Assembly: GCA_002900995.3 (NCBI GenBank)
Contig: PJEW03000074.1
Coordinates: forward strand, 1 to 10,983
DNA from: Ganoderma boninense
Lineage: Eukaryota > Basidiomycota > Agaricomycetes > Polyporales > Polyporaceae
Reading direction: 5' to 3'
Length of the DNA: 10,983 nucleotides
Below the pieces are notes generated by a model, which saw only the letters and a list, made by a program, of their open reading frames with translations, was not told the origin of the DNA and ran no database searches. Shown here piece by piece: positions 1 to 9,337 of the stretch. A program made the position numbers and the translations under genes. Every line of letters begins with the position of its first letter. The first letter of the stretch is position 1.

Positions 1-161
1 CTGACGTTAAGGTACGAGTTGTGGATCGTGTACTTGGGGATGAAGGGCGAGAGCACGAGGAACTGGGGACGAGTGGACGGATGGGAGACGGCCGAGGAGA
101 TGGAAGGAGAGGAGAGGTGGCCTCGCTGCCTGTCGTCGTTGCCTGGGAAGACCGGCGGGGG

Positions 162-210
162 CTGACGAGGGGTTTGGGTTTAGCACAAGCAAACGGATGA
201 AAAACGTAAC
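162..210 (-). other. Probable intron in the GH92 gene (3' part)
   Basis: On the minus strand the segment starts GTTACG, carries a CTAAAC branch-like site and ends CGTCAG, just before the GLPGNDD coding block. The donor is not the usual fungal GTRNGT, so the left border is less certain than the acceptor. Confidence 0.5.
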
Positions 211-368
211 CAAAATGCACGCATCTAATATCAAGTTGGTGAATCACGGACCTGCGGACCGCGATCCACCAAGATTTTTGTGGGATGGTTTTTGCGTAGT
301 GTACCCGATGGGGGTCTGGAACGAGGCTCGTTTCCGGCGAGGTAGTAGCCCGCGTCGAAGAAGTGGTC

Positions 369-449
369 CTAGACGAGACACGAATGTATCCTTCAAAAGA
401 CGGAGTCACGAATTCAGCACAATACCTCCCACGGAAAAATAATACGTAC
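369..449 (-). other. Probable intron in the GH92 gene
   Basis: The minus strand reads GTACGT at the donor and CGTCTAG at the acceptor, 81 nt apart. It separates the LIDIMGG block from the HFFDAGYYLAGNE block, which are near-neighbours in GH92 proteins. The interior is T-rich, as expected of a fungal intron. Confidence 0.7.
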
Positions 450-860
450 ATGCCACCCATAATGTCAATGAGGTGGGACAGTGTCGTTGCGGTGCAAACC
501 AAGAGTACTCCCAGGAGGACCGATTCGAAGAAGCCGACGTTATTGTCGCCCTGGAGAGAGCATTCGCGGAGAGTCGTCTGTTGTCGTTTGGGAAGAACAG
601 TCAGATCGGATCGGTGTATTGAGAAGGTGCGTTCGAGAATCGCTTTTGCTACGAAAGCCCTTAACCCATCACTTTTAACAGTGGGAATCCAAACGTTGCG
701 GTAGAACTAGTTCGCTCATCCAGCCAACGTACGGTGGGATATCAGAAGGGGCCTGAAACAAACGTACCAACGAGCGGTGGGCTGTAACTTGGCAACGTCG
801 TCGGTCTTGTTTGAGGAGCACGCGACTGTGGCGGACGGCGAAAGTGCTCGAAGCGTATAT

Positions 861-924
861 CTGACCAGACGTCAGATTTACAGTTTAGTATGTTAGTATG
901 TGTTGGTTTGCAAAAATTCGTAAC
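861..924 (-). other. Probable intron in the GH92 gene with a TACTAAC branch site
   Basis: After the codons for REASRTLE, the minus strand reads GTTACG, then a perfect TACTAAC branch site (complement of 892-898), then GGTCAG. Coding resumes with a YAFEHFAVR-like stretch. The 64-nt length and branch-to-acceptor spacing of about 30 nt are typical. The donor GTTACG is unusual. Confidence 0.75.
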
Positions 925-3112
925 CTCGAGCGTGCGACTAGCCTCGCGAGTCTGACGGCCGACACTCTGGGTGTCCAACACGGCATATGGAACGAAGCCG
1001 AACTGCTTTGTACAACGTTGACCTGCCTGCACGCAGCGTGTTCCACTCGGGCGGGTCTGACTCGGCATCGGCGAGCATCGCCGAGTACAGCTCGTCCAAG
1101 CTCGATCCGAGCGCCGAGCCTCGTTATGTAGAGCATGGCGAACTGGCCGACGATCGGGTCCCGCGCTCAGAGCCGCCCTGCGTCCACCCCGGGAGGTTGT
1201 TTGCCGGTTCATCTACTGTATCAGCATCCTCAGCCTACAGGGCAGCTTGCGCAGCCGTGGAGGATTGTAGTGTCGACGATCTGCGCGGAACTCTATGTCG
1301 CGGGCGAGTGGAGCGACCATGAGCGGGGTAGTACCCGTGCGGAACGTGTCCCAGCTGCAGTAGAGCGAGTCGAAGTACGGGTTCGTCGTGCCCCGCGAAC
1401 GCGCCCTGGCGCTCGCGTTCCGCTGGTTGTTCGGCGTGAGCGACGCGCGTAGAAGGCGACCGAGTACAGCTATCTCGGTGACGTCTTGCCAGGCTGCTTC
1501 CGCGAGGTCGACCTCCACGCGATCTGCTCAGCTTCTCGTTCCAGAGCGCTTGGGACTGGGCGAAACGATCGCCTCGAAGGAGGACTGCCGACCTCGCTTT
1601 CGGCGTTCGCAGCATGCCTGATCGACGAGACGAAGGTTACACCGCCCGACACGGAATATTATCTCGTGGGGTTCGCCTTCGTATTCGAAGGACCGCGCAC
1701 CGGACTACGTAGCGGTGCGATAAGGTTGCCGGGTAAGATAAGGGAGGTCACGCCAAGACCTTTGCGCTTGAAAAGCTCGCTGGATTTCACCGATTCACCT
1801 TCCATCAACGAACGTGCCCCCACGCAGATTTCGTTAGACTTTGTCACGCTTACGAAGATCATGGCCGGTTCCAGAGACGCCGTATTCGCTTCAGCTTCTG
1901 CTTGCCTACCGATCGAGGATGTCGTAGCAGTGCGGACGCGGGTATGCTGTAACTCCCAGCGGCGCCGAAACTAGAGCCCCAAATGTCCGCGCAATAGTGT
2001 AGCTGCCGACCGCAGGTCTTGGGGTCGATGTTCATGGCACCAAAATCCACTACGAACGACGCGGGCATGGCCTCGCCTTCGAGAGGTCGAAGAGAAAAAA
2101 GTAGGGAGAGGTTTGGGCCTGGGCCTTGTGGGGACGTGAATCGCTCAGAGACCCTGCAAGCGACGCACGACGTGTAGAGTCGCTGCATTTTGATGTGTTG
2201 CCATCGGTTGGGATAAAGAAGTATCCTGGGTAGGCTCCTATATCGATGACGTGCCGAATGACTGGTAAGTACGTAAAATGTTGAGTGTACGCCGACCAAG
2301 GCGAAGAGCGCCACAATCTGTATTGTTTCTTCCTGAAACGTTCACGGTCGGCGAGGAGGGACGTCGCAGGAATATAGTCGAAGCCACCCGGGCAGCAGCA
2401 TGGGCATGATTTCGAAGTTGGCCATACAGTCTCTGTCAGACGATACTGTCGTAAACTAGAAGGACGTGAGTTGTTGTACTTGTGTATAGTTACCAGTGAG
2501 CGATGTAATTCCAGTTCCACTGTCATGCTCAATTGCAGGGACTGAGACCGCGATCTTCTAAAAGTCGGGTCGCGTTGATGTAACTTGTGAAAGGAGCGCG
2601 TTTTCGGTGGAGGCCGCTTCTGAATAGACCGAGAATCGAGGCAGAACACGGACAGAGCAGGGGAGCGTAGCACGTTAAGTCCGTTGAGAACTTGACTAAT
2701 GTGGTGCCCATTCATACATTTGGAGCCAGAGAAATTCCTTAAGACGAACTACACGCCAGTACTCGCTGAGGAGGGGCCCACCATGCCAAAGAGGGGAGAG
2801 ATCTCCAGGGCTTCAACAAGGCCACAAGAACCGTTCAGCAGAGCACATGGTGTACAAGACACAATAAACATCGAAGGGAGAGACCATCCTCGAAGTGTCA
2901 AGTGCCGATGAAGACGTTGACAAAGTTGGGTATAGTCGACGTAGGTGGAGTTTGGACCGCCGGCCTTCTTTATGTGCAGCTGAGATGCGCTCTGCACCTC
3001 AGGCGACGGCTGTGCGTATCCCCTTCGAGTCCGACGAGGCAGCGGCGGCAAGCACCAGAGAGCGAGCGGCTTCGCGACCAAAAAATGCCTGATATCTTAT
3101 GCGGTGTGAGGA

Positions 3113-3270
3113 TCATATCGCGAGGCTCGATACCTCGACAAACTCCTCCGACACTCCTCTTATGTATTGCTGGCGTAGCACCACACACGAAGCTGCTCGG
3201 CGGAGTAGCGGCATCGCGAAGAACTCCATAGGCACATCGTGGCCGGCGATGGCCAGGAAATTGCGGTCGC
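3113..3270 (-). other. Unidentified protein-like open segment upstream of the GH92 gene
   Basis: One minus-strand frame reads about 50 codons without a stop, including CDRNFLAIAGHDVPMEFFAM, and ends at a TGA at 3113-3115. I do not recognise the family. The plus strand of the same DNA also gives a protein-like reading (GIAKNSIGTSWPAMARKL), so strand is uncertain. If it is a minus-strand gene tail, it ends only about 30 bp before the GH92 N-terminal region, which is very tight for two fungal genes. It could instead be part of an upstream GH92 exon or a chance frame. Confidence 0.2.
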
Positions 3271-4450
3271 ATGCACTCGCCGGCAACCGTGATCAGACCT
3301 CGGGCTGTTGACGCCTGGGACGAGGTTCGCTCGCGCAATCCGCGCTGCCCAACAAGGCTGGCCTCCCGAACGGCAGGAGCGCGGCCTGAGAGCATCGGAC
3401 GAGAGTCGCGCTTCCATTCTGTCACGGGTCACGGCCCCCCAGCGGGCCATCAGAAGGGCCGGTATCTAAGAACGAGAAGACAGCGTATCGAATACGTTCG
3501 TAATGTCAGTCCGAATGGAAGGTCTCATGATGCTGGGCGTGAGCAGCGATCCGTAACATCAACATTAAGAAACAATAACGACGATACGGGACCGGCGGCC
3601 ATATAAAACGCAACAGCGCACCTCGTCATGCAGCCCCGACCGTGCCGTTTATCAGGTTCAACACGCAGTCTTGCCGCACGCCGTTCTTCAGGATCCTCGC
3701 AGCCTCGTTCCCATACAAGATCGGACCCTGGCCCTGTCGCGCTCGCAGAATTCTGCGTTCTGCTTGCAGAGAGCGGGCCGAGACGAAGTCGGAGACGTCG
3801 ATTCCACCTCACCTCCACTTGGTCCGCCACGCCCCGAGCCTAAACCGGAGACGCGTGAGAAAATCGCTATCGTTTCCCAGCGCTGCATGGATGCTGCGTA
3901 ACAGGCCGTTATGGCCACCGCAGAGCCGCCGAACTTTGGTGATAAGGCGCATGGCTTGTGATCAAGCGAGTCGTGGAGACGATCATGTTTTGGGCGGGCC
4001 TTGTGGTGCCTTTGACGCAACATCTGAAACAACAGGTTCGGCCCGAACGTTCATCAACGCTCTGTAAACGCATATGAGACGTAGAGCTCAAATGTATGCG
4101 CATGATAGACAGAAAGGTGGCCTCAACACGAACTAGGCTTGAGAGCGTGAGCGAGACCGTTTTGCCCGGATCCAATACGGTGCTCTGCGGACCAAGCCAA
4201 ATCGTTCTGACGAACAAGTGTGTGCCGAGTCGCGTTTGGCGGGAGCAACATCGAGTACAAGTTGACCGAGGCTTAGTTTGGGTCATAGAACAAAACGTCG
4301 GCAAACATTTGTGACAATCTTTACCTATGCCTATGTCCCTGGGAAAGTTGAGTTGCCTAGACGCAACAAGGAGAAAGTGGGACTGTGCCATGTAGATTTG
4401 ACTGTATGGCCGGTGGTCGCCGTTGAGGTCAGTAAGCATAGATCAAATTC
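3271..4450. other. Stretch without an identifiable gene
   Basis: Several short open frames overlap on both strands. The most protein-like is on the minus strand around 3630-3720 (EAARILKNGVRQDCVLNLIN), but it stops within about 60 codons and matches no family I can name. A TATAAAA element sits at 3602-3608 on the plus strand with an ATG at 3628, but the frame behind that ATG is arginine- and serine-rich and unconvincing. From about 4060 the DNA becomes richer in A+T. This could be a broken gene, a promoter region for the flanking genes, or both. Confidence 0.3.
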
Positions 4451-4492
4451 ATCAGGTTTCTCACCAGGAATTATGTACTTATTAGATCGTGA

Positions 4493-5242
4493 TCATAACA
4501 ACACTGGTACCAATCCTACCTTAAAGTGGCTTTTGCACGCAAATGAGGAGGTAAACCTAAAAGAGGGAGGTAATCGCTCCATCATGCAGCCAAGACAAAA
4601 AAGCAGCATTTCATAAAGAAAGTATTGAATGTACGTTCTGTCTGTTGAGTAAATGGGCGGAGGGATGGTGATGACCCGGGGTCCTGTTGGTCTCGGAGAT
4701 ACGCATACAGTCAAAGCTATAAATCGGGGATCAGGGCTCAGTGCCCCGAATGGCTTGTATGACAGATGTATGTCAGAACAATTCACAAGGCCGTTCGGGA
4801 GTAGTGCCTTCAAACGGAGGTTCCAACGGCAATGCGTCATTGCAATTGGCGTTCCCTCGCAGATATCGCAAATGGGGACAGCCTGAAGCACAACATGGGC
4901 AACGTGGTGGGCTGAAGAGGAGGATGGAGCTGAAGAATATCTGTCAATTTGGGGGTGGTGGTGGGATTGTGGTCCAAACCTCCAATCAAAGCACAGCTCA
5001 GAAGCGGAAGGGCAGGCACGATCGAGAGTGGGTGACCATTTGACAGCGTCTAGGGTCGGGTTCGAAGATCCCAGCTGTCCACTTTTTGAAAGTGAACTAA
5101 TATGGAGTGATCGTAATGTTGAGACAGGAACGGATACCGAAGGGCTTGAATCTCCGGCGCTTGAGGAATAGGTGCTTCCTCGCTCGCCGACGCAAGCACC
5201 GGGGTGCCGTTCATTTGCCGTTGTTCGGTTATATCCCCTCAT
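4493..5242 (-). CDS. Hypothetical protein, stop-free 249-codon frame
   Basis: The frame begins at an ATG (complement of 5240-5242) and stays open for 249 codons. No domain is recognised. The N-terminal third is serine-rich and low in hydrophobics (around residues 24-60). The middle has a histidine-rich patch and a CDIC sequence near residue 126. The C-terminus has an aromatic and hydrophobic run with Cys and Met near residues 205-220. No intron signals are needed to keep it open. It stands out because the recognisable genes here break every hundred bases or so. Against it: no family match, an amino-acid mix resembling a non-coding frame, and a competing 100-codon frame on the plus strand at 4741-5043. 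It is a candidate only. Confidence 0.25.
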   Translation of the reverse strand: MRGYNRTTANERHPGACVGERGSTYSSSAGDSSPSVSVPVSTLRSLHISSLSKSGQLGSSNPTLDAVKWSPTLDRACPSASELCFDWRFGPQSHHHPQIDRYSSAPSSSSAHHVAHVVLQAVPICDICEGTPIAMTHCRWNLRLKALLPNGLVNCSDIHLSYKPFGALSPDPRFIALTVCVSPRPTGPRVITIPPPIYSTDRTYIQYFLYEMLLFCLGCMMERLPPSFRFTSSFACKSHFKVGLVPVLL

Positions 5243-5519
5243 GCTCTGACCCTATCTCCCTACCATAACACCCATAACCATCGGCGGCGGCGGCAACGAT
5301 GGCAAAACTGGCGCAACCAGCGTAGAGGAACACCGCTCCGTGCCCGTCTCCCGCCGTCCCTCGCGTCGTCGAGGAGGAGGTCTTTCAACCTTCCAGCCAG
5401 GACGGTATGCCCTCTCTCCCACCTGTCAATCACTCTTACCCAACTCCGTTGAAGCCCTCGACCTATCTCTCACATATTATTTGTCATTCCCTCCCGCCAA
5501 TCTGCTTTCACTTCGATCC
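5190..5519 (+). promoter_or_regulatory. C+T-rich leader or promoter-like stretch
   Basis: From about 5225 the plus strand is strongly enriched in C and T (runs such as ctctctcccacc and tcattccctcccgcc), leading to an ATG at 5520-5522. Pyrimidine-rich tracts just before the start codon are typical of filamentous-fungal promoters and 5' untranslated regions. A short CGG triplet repeat lies near 5281-5291. No TATA box is clear. The role rests on whether the downstream gene is real. Confidence 0.35.
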
Positions 5520-6933
5520 ATGTCCTCTCCTATTCGCCGACCTCGAGAACCCCCGCCTCTCCTCTTCGAGTCCCATCTCCACAGATGCATCGTAGCCAGG
5601 GCGAGCTCACTCATGGAGGATGAGGACGCTGCATGGGCCCGCGACGGTCCCTCGAGATGCTTTCCGCTCTCATACGCCGAGGACGTGCTCTCCACCTCCC
5701 TGAATCGTTCTGTCATTCGACGTGCCGTCCCATCCGTCGAGGATGTGGAGGACTTTGTCACCACCCACTGCCGGACGTAACTGCCCTCCAAATGGCCTCG
5801 CACCTCCCGGACGTGTCAGACACGCTCGTCCGTCCCACCTCCCTGACTTCAAACCTCTCTGATGTGCGCTCACGACTAGACGACGTCCGTTCACGAGCAT
5901 CTACGACCTAGAACTTCAATAGAAATCCGCTAAAACTACGTCCCGAGCTGTCTAATCGCCTCCAGTCCCTGCAAGATAGCCTGTCTCCCATGGGCGTTGA
6001 CCTCAGCACGTACTATCCGTCTTCGCTCCGAGTGCCTACGCTTTCTGCCCTGCTCGAAGGTCCTCGTCCTCTCACTTGGTTGCCGACAGTCTCGTTCCGA
6101 ACTCCAAAGGGGCGAGGGAGTCACTAGAGGCAGGCTGCTCTGGAAATTGCGCGAGCGCATGAAACGGTTCGCTTCATGGATCCCGGCTTTATCCAGTAAA
6201 ACGTTCGACTGCCGAGAAAGTGGCGCAACAACCCCTTTGTCGAGGGTGGCTATAGGTCGGATCTGACCATCAATTCACGGGCAAATGCCACATTGGGATG
6301 GGACCTACCACACCTCTTTGTCGGAAGTCCAATTATAGAGGGGTGCTCAATCGTTGAGACTGATGTCGTCGGTGCACAAACTTCTTTCCGTCAAAACTGT
6401 GCGCATTGGCTCTCCCCTTCAACATAGCTCGAATTGGCGTTTTCCGGGGATGTTTGAGGGGTGGGGTTGGGTAGACCCCTTCGAGGGAAAACGAGCGCAA
6501 GAGCTAAAAGCGCTCCTCCCCATGTACGGTTGCTTCAAGCTAGCTTTGTCGTGTTCATTCAATTGGTCTCAAATGCGGGCATTGTGGCTCAAGGATTGAG
6601 CACTCCCTTAAGGGGGGCGTAGGTTACTACGATGAAGAGATCCATTTTTGGCCCTATGTGACATTGGTCTGGTTACCATGCGCCCACAACCTGAGCACCA
6701 TGCGATCGTGCAGCGCTAATGCCCGTTTTGTCGAACGTGCAGATTCATTCCTCTACAGGATTGGCCACGAACTGGTCTCTCGCTTTTCGCCCTGCACAAC
6801 GAGACCGTGCGTATGGCTGGCCCTTCCCATTCGCAATACGGTGATGGCTTTGGCAGCTGAATATCCACACTCATTTGATCCCTTCTTTCTCTGGTCTTTT
6901 CGCGCTTCTTTATCCGCACACTCCGTCTTATGA
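5520..6933 (+). pseudogene. Possible broken gene of unknown function
   Basis: Four plus-strand open segments follow one another with overlap: 5520-5780 from an ATG behind a pyrimidine-rich leader; about 5663-6428 in the next frame, interrupted only by TAG at 5909, TAG near 6125 and TAA near 6199; 6354-6599; and about 6625-6933. Read together they would give roughly 450 residues. I recognise no domain. Visible features are an acidic patch (MEDEDAAW), a charged DVRSR-type repeat near 5858-5902 and aromatic stretches such as GWGWVDPF and EEIHFWPYV. The middle part is broken by stop codons rather than frame changes, unlike the identified genes. It may be a decayed gene, a relic of a mobile element, or non-coding DNA that happens to be fairly open. 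Confidence 0.3.
5858..5902 (+). repeat. Short imperfect tandem repeat encoding DVRSR units
   Basis: Two adjacent units of about 18 nt encode DVRSRL and DVRSRA in the frame of the 5663-6428 segment. They follow two looser upstream copies, PDVTALQ and PDVSDTL. The alternating charged and hydrophobic pattern could form a short coiled coil if translated. Synonymous differences between the units (gatgtgcgc against gacgtccgt) show it is not a recent exact duplication. Confidence 0.5.
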
Positions 6934-7877
6934 CGCAATCTAGCATCCCAGAGTCAGAACCTGTGAAAGCCACGTTCACGTGCGTTCGGCGTTGCTTCTG
7001 TCTCTTACAAGCGCGCTAAAATGGCACACCATGGCTGGCTGCGCCCATCCTGAAGGCATGGAAATTCTGTGCCCGGGTCGACTATGGTCGGCAATCGGCT
7101 GGGTGAGTCCTCGGTGACGCGTTCCATGTAAGCAACAAGAGGCTGACAGCTTCCGACGAGCTTTATAGGCTTCATTGAGCGGCAGCGTCGCACCGTTGTT
7201 TATTACGGCTTCCAATGCAAGTCAGCCGAACGTGATTGCATTTTGGTGCTTCTGTTTCTTCGTCGGTGCTGTCCGGCAGCATTGTCCCTTTACGACTGGT
7301 TCAACCAGCGCGAATACGAAGGGAGTTCTCACTCGCTAGCAACCTTTCCTCTCCGGTCCGTGTAATCGTCCTCCTTCTAATGTCGTCTGAACGCGCATAG
7401 GCATTCTTCCTCTCGCTCGCGTTCAGCAGCTCGCTCCTCTGGTCCAGCCTTTGCGCGCCTGCACTCAGCCCGACGCGATGTACCATTTTATCACGCGATC
7501 GTGCCGGTCGCTCGCGTCCGTACATTGTGGGGATGGGGCTTGGCTTTCTAATGCAACGCACTTCCCAGAGTGCGTGGCTCATCGCGGCCACGCCTGGCCT
7601 CGCGCACGCCTGCTGGCTCGACCTGGCTTGGGGGCGGCTCGCACGCGATCTGGCACGTAGTTTATCGTGCTGTGGCGATCCGCTCCATGACCCAAGCATG
7701 GAGGACATGAAAGCGGGCATTGGGTAGGCGTGCAGTGTCGCAGTTGTGTGAGACGGGTACAGTTTCTATGCGGGGTGTGGTTTGTTAAATTTATCGTCGC
7801 TTTAAACAGTCTTGGACGAACCAGTGTTGTGGGTGTTGTGGTTATATACGCTTATACCGGCTGTCGATGGTATTTTC
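6934..7877. other. Stretch without an identifiable gene
   Basis: Only short frames are present. The least unlikely is a plus-strand frame of about 72 codons ending near 7365 (contains LYDWFNQREYEGSSHSL), and plus and minus frames overlapping at 7301-7727; none matches a family. The last part, from about 7740, is richer in T and could be the promoter and 5' region of the F-box-like gene. A tattttcctgcag just before 7884 would serve as an intron acceptor if that gene has an upstream exon. Confidence 0.3.
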
Positions 7878-9184
7878 CTGCAGTTAGAGCTGTACATTAT
7901 TTTGTCGATATTGGAAACCACAGAGGATCTTCTTCACATAGGAACACCAGTCGCTTCTCAAGGTTCCCCCACAAGAACTCTCCACCAGCTTACTGTGAGT
8001 ACATGACCAAGTTATTGCAACGCCTCGTGAAAGTTCGACCCCGGCGATCCGATAACCCTTCGCATCCTGCCTGGACCTTGCAATTGACTCTTCCTTCACA
8101 CTCGGACTATCATAGAGCCACAAGGACTATACGACTAAACCTTTCGAAGTTATCGACGTACTCATGGGCCAATACTAGCGGGACCCAATCTGAGAGCGCT
8201 GCTGTTCAGCTTCTCGCTGACACATGCCACCAACTGCGCCCCACCGCGCTCTCTGCCTGAATGGTCCGCCGCGCGAGCCTCCGCCCATGGGCCGGAATTG
8301 CATGTTCGCGTTCGTGGGATCTGCACGAGGCCAAACCGCACCTCCAAACCGCTTGCCGCAGATCGTCCGCCGATCGCGACGGAGTTCGCGCCGTTCCCGC
8401 TCCTGCACATCCTCCCGAATCTTTAAAGCTGCGATCGAGTTCCGCGTCCGGTGTTTCTGTCCCTGTTACCATCTCACAATGGCATCCATCCAGTCTGGTC
8501 TGCGTCCAGCGATTTGGGACGCGGATCGAGACACTGCATCTCTCCGGACCTCTTTCCGACGTACTCCTCCCTCGCCGGATGCTCTGGGCGTTCTCGAGCC
8601 TGAGGACATCTTACCTGCACGGGACGTCTCAATCATAAACTGCGGGGGATGCGGCTCCCGCTGAACCCTGTGAAAACGACGTCTATCGAGCGCATGCGGC
8701 TGAAGACGGTTGACGGTGAGTAAGTGCCATCAGGCCCGCAACCTCTCCTCTGTCGATCGAGTATTTATATTTTGAAGCTGAAACTTTTTACAGGTCGAAT
8801 CTTGTCCTGCCGGTACGCGGTAACGACCTGATGCACCCATGTCTCTTCTCCTCCGGAGTTGGCACCCGCCACGGTAAGATGCCGCTCACGATCACCTCAA
8901 GTAAGGTTCGTGTACCTGCCATGGACCGTATCCTCGTTGAATTTGAGATCAATCCGTTGCAGGGATCGGGCCAGATGCATTCTCTAAACGCCTTCTGGAT
9001 GGACTAGCTTGCGATCCTTGGTGCTTCGCTTCCCACCATGGCAGTCCTATTGAGGTGGTTAATACTTTTGGAACAATTTCATAGCCCGGAATTGAAGGAG
9101 GTAGTGCTGGAGCTGGAACCAGCCACTCCTATCCCCACCGTCCTGAAGAGCTGTAAATATCCTCTAAACGCAATTATAAATTAG
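7878..9184 (+). pseudogene. F-box/LRR-like protein gene, broken
   Basis: F-box proteins are substrate-recognition subunits of SCF ubiquitin ligases; the F-box binds Skp1 and the C-terminal repeats bind targets. At 7878-7994 the plus strand reads LQLELYIILSILETTEDLLH, matching the F-box pattern LPxEL..IL..L...DLL, followed in the next frame by a CR.F-like TSRFSRF. A GTGAGT at 7995 may open an intron. Leucine-rich segments follow: LLHILPNL then ESLKLRSS across a frame change near 8418, IETLHLSGPLSDVLL at about 8527-8570, and LWAFSSLRT at about 8583-8615. Another frame change near 8630 leads to MRLPLNPVKTTSIERMRLKT and an intron. The last exon is one frame from 8795 to the TAG at 9182-9184, broken only by TAG at 9005-9007. 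Its C-terminal half (SPELKEVVLELEP) again resembles a leucine-rich segment. No sure start codon is seen. The F-box call is moderate; coding status is strong. Confidence 0.65.
8716..8793 (+). other. Intron in the F-box/LRR-like gene
   Basis: The donor is GTGAGT at 8716-8721. The acceptor TTTTTACAG ends at 8793, with a GCTGAAAC branch-like site about 10-15 nt before it. The 78-nt length is typical of fungal introns. Coding is evident on both sides (ERMRLKTVD before, SNLVLPVRGND after). The join is one base out of frame, in keeping with the other one-base errors in this gene. Confidence 0.8.
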
Positions 9185-9337
9185 GGCAGGACGGGATGGG
9201 AGGAGCTAGAACGTGTCTTCTTAATGTTTTTCGCACCTCAGCAATGACATGATATCATTCGCCCTGCGCAGGAGGTCGTTTCTGGGCTAGTGAGCTTTCG
9301 AAATCTATTCTTCCGTGCTTATCTCAAACGGGGGCGC

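Larger units (their letters stand above)
1..3081 (-). pseudogene. GH92 alpha-mannosidase gene, frame-broken and cut by the left edge
   Basis: GH92 enzymes are secreted, calcium-dependent, inverting exo-alpha-mannosidases that trim mannose from N-glycans and mannoproteins. Motifs seen in order along the minus strand, in shifting frames: NFVNVFIGT near 2901-2927 (start of the mature domain), HDSGTG near 2510-2530, NFEIMPMLLPGGFD near 2375-2422, YPGYFF near 2215-2236, WGSSFGA near 1955-1985, ALWNEKLSR near 1525-1550, NPYFDSLYCSWDTFRTG at 1318-1386, NNLPGWTQGGS near 1150-1185, DELYSAMLADAESDPPEW near 1045-1105, VLDTQSVGRQTREASRTLE near 925-985, ECSLQG then WEYSWFAPH near 490-570, and GLPGNDD near 130-157. 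These cover the Glu-bearing and Asp-bearing regions that hold the catalytic acid and base in the family. QFLVLSPFIPKYTIHN reaches the edge, so the last C-terminal strands lie outside. At least three introns are visible. A leucine/alanine-rich stretch near 3040-3085 may be a signal peptide, but no certain ATG is seen. Family identity is secure. Whether the breaks are decay or sequence error is not. Confidence 0.9.

Noticed and set aside
742..1615. Plus- and minus-strand open frames of 80-156 codons taken as separate small genes
   Set aside because: The minus frames each contain a piece of the same GH92 protein and the plus frames are their shadows.
3602..3630. TATAAAA followed by an ATG as a plus-strand promoter and gene start
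   Set aside because: The spacing to the ATG is very short, and the frame behind it is arginine- and serine-rich with no protein-like features.
4741..5043. Plus-strand 100-codon frame with a glycine run, considered as a retroelement gag fragment
   Set aside because: No zinc knuckle, protease or reverse transcriptase motif nearby, and no terminal repeats seen in the window.
5045..5080. tRNA-like T-arm around GGTTCGAAGATCC
   Set aside because: The flanking bases do not form the five-pair stem and no acceptor or anticodon arm is found at the right distance.
5278..5295. CGG triplet run as a microsatellite of interest
   Set aside because: About four units only, common in GC-rich fungal DNA.
7820..7845. 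Short direct repeat gttgtgg / gtgttgtgg as a regulatory array
   Set aside because: Only two imperfect copies, in T- and G-rich DNA. This is within chance.
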